A stretch of DNA of 15,548 nucleotides from assembly GCA_963530615.1 (NCBI GenBank), contig CAUSDX010000019.1:1-15548 (forward strand), written 5' to 3'. Positions 6,775 through 12,882 of this stretch are shown here, piece after piece. The position numbers were made by a program, and so were the translations under genes. This DNA comes from JABCPE02 sp963530615. Its GTDB lineage: Bacteria > Bacteroidota > Bacteroidia > Flavobacteriales > Weeksellaceae. Every line of letters starts with the position of its first letter. Position 1 is the first letter of the stretch. A model generated the notes under the pieces. That model saw nothing but the letters and a program-made list of their open reading frames with translations. It was not told the DNA's origin and did not search any database.

Positions 6775-6869
6775 TATAATTTTAGCATAAATACCAAAGC
6801 CCCTAAAACCATCTCTAACCCTTTAGCCAAAGTTATAAACATAAGTTTATGGGATATGAAATTTTTCAC
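6774..6869 (-). CDS. Possible 31-residue hydrophobic microprotein
   Basis: A minus-strand frame starts at GTG (6869-6867) and stops at TAA (6776-6774). It encodes a short basic N terminus (KNFISHK) followed by a mainly hydrophobic segment (MFITLAKGLEMVLGALVFML) and ends in KL. An internal ATG at 6842-6840 could start a shorter form. A perfect inverted repeat begins right at the stop, and a -7-like box (6930-6923) lies about 55 bp upstream, so the frame has the outline of a small transcription unit between the glycosyltransferases and tkt. The composition would suit a single membrane helix. There is no recognised family, and a 31-codon open frame can arise by chance in AT-rich DNA. If not coding, the region is the tkt leader. 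Confidence 0.35.
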   Translation of the reverse strand: MKNFISHKLMFITLAKGLEMVLGALVFMLKL

Positions 6870-6922
6870 TAACTTAAATTCTAATTTGCGTTGTAAAGGT
6901 AATGAATAAATTAAGTATAAAC

Positions 6923-6930
6923 CAAATTTA
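6923..6930 (-). promoter_or_regulatory. Candidate -7 box upstream of the microprotein and tkt
   Basis: The minus strand reads TAAATTTG, matching TAnnTTTG. A TTG lies 12 bp further upstream (6945-6943), which is too close for a standard -33 element. A second match, TAACTTTG at 6835-6828, lies inside the small frame and could instead serve tkt. These are the only two -7 matches noticed in the 243-bp gap. Confidence 0.35.
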
Positions 6931-6953
6931 TTCCTCTTTTTTCAAGAAATAAC

Positions 6954-8054
6954 TTAACTTTTTTCAAATACTTCTTGATATACCTCTATCAAATTTTTAG
7001 CAATTTCCTCATCACTAAATTTTTGAACAAATTCTAATCCTTTTTCTGCACGATATTTTCTTTCAGACTCATTATCCCAAAGAAATTTAATTTTTGCCCG
7101 AATATCACAAACATCCAGAGGATTTATATACACAGAATCTTTTCCTCCTGCTTCTGGAAGACAACTCAAGTTACTCGTAATCACTACAGTTTCCGAGAAT
7201 AAAGCTTCTATTATAGGAATTCCAAAACCTTCAAACAGACTTGGATAAATAAAAATATCCGCCAAGCGATAGACTCCTGCCAATTCAGGCATAGAAAGAC
7301 CTTCTAAAAAATAAATTTCTACTTTATTTTCACGAATTTCTCTCTCTATTTTTTTGTAATATTTGGTTCTTTTTCCAACGACCACCAAAGGAATTTTAGT
7401 TCCTGCCAATGCTCTCACTACCGATAGTAAATTTTTCCGTTCTTCTATTGTCCCTACATTCAGAATGAAACGATGAGGAAGATTATATTTTTTTTGAATT
7501 TGTAATAAAAATTCTTCATTAGGCTTTTCCTTAAATGCTTGATGACACCCTTGATACACCACTCTGATTTTTTCTTCTGGAATTTTTAAGAATTTAACAA
7601 TATCTTTTTTCGTTTGTTCGGAAATTGCAATGACCAAATCTGCCATTTCTGCCGATTTCTTAAATTTCCAAAAATGAATTTTCCTATCAAAAAATGAATA
7701 AAACTGTGGATATCTCTCAAAAATCAAATCATGAATCGTTACAATTTTTTTGATCGGTCTATTATTCCAATTTAATGGCAACTCACCTGATAATCCATGA
7801 AAAATATCTGCTCCTAAATTTTGAGCATCTATTCCCATTTTTCGTTGGCGTTCTAAAAATCCTTTACTTATCGAAGTATATTTTACATTTTGCAAGGCTA
7901 AAATATCTTCCCCTCTTGTACTTTTATTCTTTGATAAAAGTACATACTCATTATCAATATAATGATTCGCCAAAATCCTTATCAAATCTCTAGAATAATT
8001 ACCTAATCCAGATGAATTATGAAAAAAACGCTTGGCATCGTAGGCTATTTTCAT
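6954..8054 (-). CDS. GT4-family glycosyltransferase
   Basis: This 366-residue cytosolic or membrane-associated enzyme probably transfers a sugar from a nucleotide donor to a growing surface glycan. It has the two Rossmann domains of the GT-B fold. The N-terminal domain starts MKIAYDAKRF and holds the acceptor-site segment SSGLGNYSRDL (14-24). NVGTIEERKNL (199-209) opens the donor domain, and the EX7E motif EGFGIPIIEA (E275, E283) binds the donor sugar nucleotide. This is the pattern of the GT4 family (mannosyl-, glucosyl- and similar transferases). The gene lies 5 bp after a GT9-like gene, so the pair is an operon. Donor and acceptor cannot be named from sequence alone. Confidence 0.9.
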   Translation of the reverse strand: MKIAYDAKRFFHNSSGLGNYSRDLIRILANHYIDNEYVLLSKNKSTRGEDILALQNVKYTSISKGFLERQRKMGIDAQNLGADIFHGLSGELPLNWNNRPIKKIVTIHDLIFERYPQFYSFFDRKIHFWKFKKSAEMADLVIAISEQTKKDIVKFLKIPEEKIRVVYQGCHQAFKEKPNEEFLLQIQKKYNLPHRFILNVGTIEERKNLLSVVRALAGTKIPLVVVGKRTKYYKKIEREIRENKVEIYFLEGLSMPELAGVYRLADIFIYPSLFEGFGIPIIEALFSETVVITSNLSCLPEAGGKDSVYINPLDVCDIRAKIKFLWDNESERKYRAEKGLEFVQKFSDEEIAKNLIEVYQEVFEKS

Positions 8055-8059
8055 TTTTA

Positions 8060-9043
8060 TTAAATTTTATTATTTTCCAAAAATTGTAATAATTTTTCTT
8101 TGAAAAGATTAGGTTTATATTCTTGGTAGCTATTAATTTGATAATTTTTAGCATGAATAGAAATATTTTTGACTCCATCTACATACCAATCCCACCCCTC
8201 AATGCCTGGAGCATAAATACTAAAAGTAGGAACATCCATCGCTTTAGAAATATTGGTAGAACCTCCTTCATTCCCTATCAATGCTTTGCAATAGCTTAAA
8301 ACAGCAATATATTGCCTTAAATTTTTAGTGTCAAAATCTTTAATGATTTGATTTTTAGTATTTTCAGAAAGTAAATTATACAAAGTTTCAAAATCTACTT
8401 TTTGAGATGGAAGATAGTTACAAAGAATTTTAGCAGTTGTATTTTCTGCTATGAAATCAATTATCTCTGCCATGTATTCTATAGGATAAGTTTTTTCAGG
8501 ACTGCTCCCAAAAGTACTTATCATCAGTAAATTATTATTTATAATCCCCAAATTTTCTAATAAATTATAGGCATCTTTTTCTTCTTCTTCCGAAATGAAA
8601 ATTTTAGGTTTTATCGGTTCTATCTTAATATTTAAAGGAGCTAATAATCGCAAACGATGTTCTAATGCAGTTGTCAATAATGGAAATTCTTCCTTTTGAG
8701 TCCTTCTAATAGTTTCCGTATAGAATAAAGCTGTATATCCTTTATAAAAAGAAATTCTTCTCCCTGCTCCTGATAAAAATGAAAGAATAGCAGTCTCCAC
8801 ATTCGCATAAATATCTATCACAACATCATATCTTTCTTTTCTTATTTTTTTCAACATAGAAAAAAAACTCTCAAAATAAATAACTCTATCTATATATCTA
8901 TGATTCTTAATGACTTGATAATGTTTCTTATCAATCAAATAATGTAATTCTGCATTGGGATAATATTTTTTCAAGAATTCAAAAACAATAGAACTCACCA
9001 ATACATCACCCATCATTTTTTTCTGTATGACTAAAATCTTCAT
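8060..9043 (-). CDS. GT9-family (heptosyltransferase-like) glycosyltransferase
   Basis: The 327-residue protein has the layout of the ADP-heptose:LPS heptosyltransferase family. The N-terminal domain is MKILVIQKKMMGDVLVSS (residues 1-18), with the GD-x3-S element containing the candidate catalytic D13. The donor domain has STFGSSPEKTYP (176-187) and the family loop GNEGGSTNISKAMDVPT (257-273). In classical WaaC/WaaF the loop reads more like G-x-DSG-x-x-H-x-A; here the histidine place is taken by N264. The protein probably adds a sugar to a lipooligosaccharide or similar surface glycan, but the donor need not be a heptose. It is the first gene of a two-gene operon with the GT4 enzyme. Family call firm, substrate unknown. 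Confidence 0.85.
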   Translation of the reverse strand: MKILVIQKKMMGDVLVSSIVFEFLKKYYPNAELHYLIDKKHYQVIKNHRYIDRVIYFESFFSMLKKIRKERYDVVIDIYANVETAILSFLSGAGRRISFYKGYTALFYTETIRRTQKEEFPLLTTALEHRLRLLAPLNIKIEPIKPKIFISEEEEKDAYNLLENLGIINNNLLMISTFGSSPEKTYPIEYMAEIIDFIAENTTAKILCNYLPSQKVDFETLYNLLSENTKNQIIKDFDTKNLRQYIAVLSYCKALIGNEGGSTNISKAMDVPTFSIYAPGIEGWDWYVDGVKNISIHAKNYQINSYQEYKPNLFKEKLLQFLENNKI

Positions 9044-9060
9044 ATTCCAAATTCTAGCAA

Positions 9061-9068
9061 CAAAGATA
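9061..9068 (-). promoter_or_regulatory. Candidate -7 box of the glycosyltransferase operon
   Basis: The minus strand reads TATCTTTG, matching TAnnTTTG, 17 bp before the ATG at 9043. A TTTG lies 13 bp upstream (9085-9082) inside the preceding terminator stem-loop, closer than the usual -33 spacing. The promoter thus abuts the terminator of the peptidase gene. Confidence 0.5.
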
Positions 9069-9104
9069 AAAAAAATCTGACCAAATAAAATTAGGTCAGA
9101 TTTT
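9068..9104 (-). terminator. Intrinsic terminator of the C1 peptidase gene
   Basis: AAAATCTGACC (9072-9082) pairs perfectly with GGTCAGATTTT (9094-9104) around an 11-nt loop. On the minus strand the stem runs straight into eight T residues (9075-9068), a textbook intrinsic terminator 15 bp after the peptidase stop. Confidence 0.9.
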
Positions 9105-9118
9105 AAACTTATTTTCTA

Positions 9119-10318
9119 TTAAAAACCAATATTTGTCGTAGGTTTTAATTTTTTTAAAATTTCAGTAGGAATTGCATCCTTATGCACAAGAATCGCAGTA
9201 GATTTAAATTGCACATAAGGTTTTGTCACATAAATATATCCTTGATAATCATTAGTTTCTCCCCAAGAATTTTTCACAATATAATATTCTTTTCCTGTTT
9301 GGTCTTTTGCTAAACCTACGATTTGCATTCCATGATCATCTGTTGTTGTAAGATTATTAAGTCCTAATTGACGCATATCTTCTGTGATTTTTTTATCAGG
9401 TTTTGGACCTTTAAATAAATCTGCTCTTTGCTCGTCAGAAATATTATCTAAATCTAAATCAGGTACATAAGCCACTCCATTTTTATAAGAAAAATAAGGT
9501 TCCGAAACATCTGTTGCCCAACCTACGGTAAATCCTTTTTGAATAGCATTATCTATAATTTTCGTAAGTTCTTCCATTGGCACATTCCAATTTGTATCAT
9601 GAGACCAATTATCAGGTACAGGAAGTACAAATCTTTGATAATAAGGATAGTCCTTATAAGATGAAATTCCTACATAATTTTCAGGATTAATGCCAATTAC
9701 TTCCTTTGCAAAAGTCTGTGGCGTATATCTTTTCCCATTGTAGAAGAAAGATTCTGGATATTTCCCTAAATAAGAATCTAATACATTATCTATATTAGAA
9801 AGCCAATTTGGGGATAATTTACCAGCAGGATTTTTCACATAAGCATCTAACATATTTTTAATCACCGCACTCATCTCCTTAAAATTATTTCTTGTAGCTC
9901 CATGTAACAGCCCTGTATAAGCTTCTTGTGGAACAGCTCCATATTTTTTATACATATTAATAACATCATGTAATGCTCCACCTTCGCCCCATTCAAGAGA
10001 ACCTCCATTAAGTACATAAAGTTTTGCTTTATCACGATATACCTGTCTCGCGGTGTAGATTTCAGCGATATCCACTGGCTGTTTGCCCATTCTTATCATT
10101 TCTGATTCTAAAAATGAATTTCCTGAATAACTCCAGCAGGTCCCTGACGAACCTTGATTTTTCACAGAAGTTACATCATTTCTTTTAATCGTTGTAAATT
10201 GAAAATCAGGATTTTCTGACTTATTGTTTTTAAGGCTATTCACCAAATTATCTTGAGCAGAAAATAATACTCCACAAGACATCATCGCCCATACCGCCAC
10301 TTTTGTTCTTGTTGCCAT
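9119..10318 (-). CDS. Exported C1 (bleomycin-hydrolase-like) cysteine peptidase
   Basis: The 399-residue protein matches the bleomycin hydrolase/aminopeptidase C branch of papain-like peptidases (C1B). The oxyanion glutamine and catalytic cysteine are in NQGSSGTCWSYS (Q55, C61), the catalytic histidine is in DDHGMQIVG (H329), and the asparagine in VKNSWGE (N350). The N terminus up to about residue 21 looks like a signal peptide (MATRTKVAVWAMMSCGVLFSA before Q22), so unlike the cytosolic PepC enzymes this one is probably periplasmic or secreted. C15 is inside the hydrophobic stretch without a good lipobox, so a lipoprotein is unlikely. It is slightly shorter than the usual 440-460 residues. 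It is a single gene with its own promoter and terminator, divergent from ligA. Likely role: breakdown of external peptides. Confidence 0.92.
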   Translation of the reverse strand: MATRTKVAVWAMMSCGVLFSAQDNLVNSLKNNKSENPDFQFTTIKRNDVTSVKNQGSSGTCWSYSGNSFLESEMIRMGKQPVDIAEIYTARQVYRDKAKLYVLNGGSLEWGEGGALHDVINMYKKYGAVPQEAYTGLLHGATRNNFKEMSAVIKNMLDAYVKNPAGKLSPNWLSNIDNVLDSYLGKYPESFFYNGKRYTPQTFAKEVIGINPENYVGISSYKDYPYYQRFVLPVPDNWSHDTNWNVPMEELTKIIDNAIQKGFTVGWATDVSEPYFSYKNGVAYVPDLDLDNISDEQRADLFKGPKPDKKITEDMRQLGLNNLTTTDDHGMQIVGLAKDQTGKEYYIVKNSWGETNDYQGYIYVTKPYVQFKSTAILVHKDAIPTEILKKLKPTTNIGF

Positions 10319-10344
10319 TTTATAAATTTATAAGGTTAATGTCA

Positions 10345-10375
10345 CAAAAGTAATAAAATCCTTATTTTTGTCCAA
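10345..10375 (-). promoter_or_regulatory. Promoter of the C1 peptidase gene
   Basis: On the minus strand TTG (10375-10373) is followed after 20 bp by TACTTTTG (10352-10345). Both boxes and the spacing fit the Bacteroidota consensus. The leader would be about 20 nt. It interleaves with the ligA promoter on the other strand. Confidence 0.65.
10363..10370 (+). promoter_or_regulatory. Candidate -7 box of ligA
   Basis: TATTTTTG matches TAnnTTTG and lies 15 bp before the ATG at 10386. It overlaps the TTG at 10368, which would otherwise be a possible upstream start codon; this argues that translation starts at 10386. No clear -33 TTG is seen. Confidence 0.5.
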
Positions 10376-10385
10376 AATATATTGT

Positions 10386-12392
10386 ATGTCTATTCAACAA
10401 AAAATAGAAAATTTAAGAACCGAACTTCATCAGTATAACTATCACTACTACACATTAGATCAATCTCTTATTTCCGATTCTGAATTTGACCAAAAACTAA
10501 AAGAATTACAAGAGTTAGAGAAAAAACATCCTGAATTTTTTGACCCCAACTCTCCTACGATAAGAGTAGGCGGACAAATCACCAAAAACTTCCCGAATGT
10601 AACCCATGAATTCAGAATGTATTCATTGGATAATTCTTATGATTTCCAAGATTTGGAGGATTGGCATCAAAGATTAACAAAAACCTTAGAAACAGAAAAT
10701 ATAGAATTCGTTACAGAATTAAAATATGACGGAGCCTCTATTTCCGTTTTGTATGAAAATGGACAGCTCTCCCAAGCCATCACTCGTGGAGATGGTTTTC
10801 AAGGAGATGATATTACTCCAAATGTAAAAACCATACGAGATATTCCATTAAAATTACAAGGAGATTTTCCTGAAAAATTCTTTATGCGAGGTGAAATTTT
10901 CCTCACTCATGATGCCTTTGACAAAATCAATGAAGAGAGAGAAAAAGAAGGTTATGATATTTTTATGAATCCCAGAAATACTGCTTCTGGTAGCCTAAAA
11001 ATACAAGACAGCACAGAAGTCAGCAAACGAAATCTTTCTGCAGTGCTTTATCAATTCGTAGCTCAAGATATTCCGATGAATACCCATTGGGAAATTTTAC
11101 AAAAAATGAAATCTATTGGCTTCAAAACTTCTCAATACAGCAAACTCTGCACCTCTCTAGAGGAAGTTAAAAACTTCATTGAGCATTGGGACAAAGAACG
11201 CCATCATTTGGGATTTAATATTGATGGAATTGTTATCAAAGTAAATAATTTGAAACAACAACAAATTTTAGGTCATACTGCTAAATCTCCTCGCTGGGCA
11301 ATGGCCTATAAATTCAAAGCAGAAAAAGTAGAAACCCAACTACTCTCCATTGATTATCAAGTGGGAAGAACTGGAGCAGTTACTCCTGTTGCGAACCTAA
11401 CGCCCGTTCTTCTAGCAGGAACTATCGTGAAGAGAGCCTCCTTACATAATGAAGACATTATCAATAATTTAGATTTACATACTCATGATTTTGTCTATGT
11501 GGAAAAAGGCGGAGAGATTATCCCTAAAATCGTGGGAGTTAATACCAATAAAAGAGAAAAAAACGCCCAAGCAATACAGTATATCCAAGAATGTCCTATC
11601 TGTAGAACTCCACTGATTAAGATACAAGACCAAGCCATTCACTTCTGTCCTAACGAAACTCATTGCCCACCGCAAGTTGTCGGTAAAATGATTCATTTCG
11701 TATCAAGAAAGGCCTTAAACATAGAAAATTTAGGTTCAGAAACCATTGAGCAACTTTACAAGGAAAGTTTAATTCAAAATATTGCAGATTTCTATACCTT
11801 AACTAAAGAAAAACTTATACCTTTGGAGAGAATGGCGGAGAAGTCTGCTCAAAATATAATAGATGGAATTGAAAAATCTAAACAAATTCCCTTTGAAAAG
11901 GTACTTTATGGAATAGGAATAAAACATGTGGGAGAAACCATCGCCAAGAAATTAGTAAAGAATTTCAATTCTATAGATACCCTACGCCAAGCAAGTTTAG
12001 AAGAGCTAATGCAAGTAGAAGATATAGGTCTTAAAATTGCGGAAAGCATTATCTCTTTCTTTCAAAATGAAGAGAACCAACAGATTTTGGAACGATTAAA
12101 ATCCTACGGAATACAAATGGAAAGAGTGGATAAACCCAACGAAACCCTTTCTGATGCATTGGCAGGTAAAACCTTTTTATTCACAGGAAAGCTCTCGCTA
12201 TTTACTCGTGATGAAGCGGAAAATATGGTGGAAAAGCACGGAGGAAGAAACATTTCAGCGGTGTCTAAGAACTTAAATTACTTAGTCGTCGGAGAGAAAG
12301 CAGGGAGCAAACTCAAAAAAGCCCAAGATATTGGCACTATCATTATATTAGATGAACAACAATTTTTGGATTTACTTAAATTTACATCATGA
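10386..12392 (+). CDS. ligA: NAD-dependent DNA ligase
   Basis: LigA seals nicks in duplex DNA using NAD+, joining Okazaki fragments and completing repair. From the ATG at 10386 the protein has 668 residues, the normal length. The NAD-binding Ia domain is N-terminal (HQYNYHYYTLD, 15-25). The adenylated lysine K113 is in ELKYDGAS, with RGDG at 134-137, MRGE at 167-170 and GIVIKV at 281-286. GRTGAVTPVA (327-336) opens the OB fold. Zinc cysteines are C403, C406, C421 and C427; helix-hairpin-helix repeats cover about 445-580, and a BRCT domain about 590-668. The open frame could extend to a TTG at 10368, but that lies in the likely promoter. The stop overlaps the ATG of the next gene (ATGA), implying translational coupling to the broken nuclease-like gene. 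Confidence 0.97.
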   Translation: MSIQQKIENLRTELHQYNYHYYTLDQSLISDSEFDQKLKELQELEKKHPEFFDPNSPTIRVGGQITKNFPNVTHEFRMYSLDNSYDFQDLEDWHQRLTKTLETENIEFVTELKYDGASISVLYENGQLSQAITRGDGFQGDDITPNVKTIRDIPLKLQGDFPEKFFMRGEIFLTHDAFDKINEEREKEGYDIFMNPRNTASGSLKIQDSTEVSKRNLSAVLYQFVAQDIPMNTHWEILQKMKSIGFKTSQYSKLCTSLEEVKNFIEHWDKERHHLGFNIDGIVIKVNNLKQQQILGHTAKSPRWAMAYKFKAEKVETQLLSIDYQVGRTGAVTPVANLTPVLLAGTIVKRASLHNEDIINNLDLHTHDFVYVEKGGEIIPKIVGVNTNKREKNAQAIQYIQECPICRTPLIKIQDQAIHFCPNETHCPPQVVGKMIHFVSRKALNIENLGSETIEQLYKESLIQNIADFYTLTKEKLIPLERMAEKSAQNIIDGIEKSKQIPFEKVLYGIGIKHVGETIAKKLVKNFNSIDTLRQASLEELMQVEDIGLKIAESIISFFQNEENQQILERLKSYGIQMERVDKPNETLSDALAGKTFLFTGKLSLFTRDEAENMVEKHGGRNISAVSKNLNYLVVGEKAGSKLKKAQDIGTIIILDEQQFLDLLKFTS

Positions 12393-12854
12393 GATATTAT
12401 TGTATAGAATGTGGAAAATCAATTTCACAAGGTGTTTTAACTTTTTCTATAGATAAATATAATATTCCTCTTTGTATAGAACATCAAAAATAGATTGATA
12501 AAAAAGCAGATAGAACAACCTCAGAAGTAATAAAATTATATTTTGCACTTAAAGCAAAAAACATTCCTGCTGAATTAGAAAAATATGATGGATATAAGCA
12601 CATTGATATCATTATCCCAAAAGCAAAAATTAATATTGAAATAGATGGGTTACATCATAATTATAATGATAAACAAGCTTTTTCCGATCTAAAAAGAACA
12701 TTCTATTCTTTCTTAAAAGGATATTATACTTTAAGAATTCCTAATTATATTAGTCAAAGATGATAAACTTTTAAAAGAAACGGCAGAGGTCATACACCAA
12801 ATATTTAATGATTGTTTAAGTAAAACTTGGAATTCTTTCTATCATAAAAAATAA
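12389..12854 (+). pseudogene. Broken zinc-ribbon/PD-(D/E)XK nuclease-like gene
   Basis: The reading frame begins at an ATG that overlaps the ligA stop (ATGA). Residues 1-34 hold a zinc-ribbon-like set, C5-x2-C8 and C29-x2-H32. An amber TAG at 12491-12493 interrupts codon 35. The same frame then runs on without stops to a TGA at 12761 and encodes HIDIIIPKAKINIEIDGLHH, then DLKRTFYSFLKGYYTLRIP, a pattern like the DUF559/Vsr-like PD-(D/E)XK nuclease fold. At about 12759 the homology continues one base forward (DDKLLKETAEVIHQIF) and ends at TAA 12852-12854. Joining the parts would give about 155 residues. One nonsense mutation and one frameshift suggest a decayed gene; sequencing error could explain either. 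The family assignment is by motif only. What the intact protein did is unknown, although its coupling to ligA hints at DNA-related work. Confidence 0.75.
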
Positions 12855-12855
12855 T

Positions 12856-12863
12856 TATCTTTA
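12856..12863 (+). promoter_or_regulatory. Weak -7-like box before the S46 peptidase gene
   Basis: TATCTTTA differs from TAnnTTTG only in the last base and lies 19 bp before the ATG at 12883. The nearest upstream TTG (12827-12829) is 26 bp away, longer than the usual spacing. Support is modest. Confidence 0.35.
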
Positions 12864-12882
12864 CAAAAAAATTCTACTTAAA

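Noticed and set aside
9119..10318. Lipoprotein signal in the C1 peptidase (Cys15)
   Set aside because: The residues before the cysteine (AMMS) are a poor lipobox and the cysteine is in the middle of the hydrophobic stretch; a standard signal peptide ending before Gln22 fits better.
10368..10385. Upstream TTG start for ligA giving six extra residues
   Set aside because: The TTG lies within the likely -7 box, whereas the ATG at 10386 begins a normal LigA N terminus.
11475..11696. Minus-strand open frame inside ligA
   Set aside because: It is antisense to the conserved OB-fold and zinc-finger region of LigA and shows no independent signal.
12491..12493. Amber codon read as an amino acid (recoding)
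   Set aside because: No recoding hallmark is seen and a second lesion (frameshift near 12759) exists in the same gene, so decay or sequencing error is simpler.
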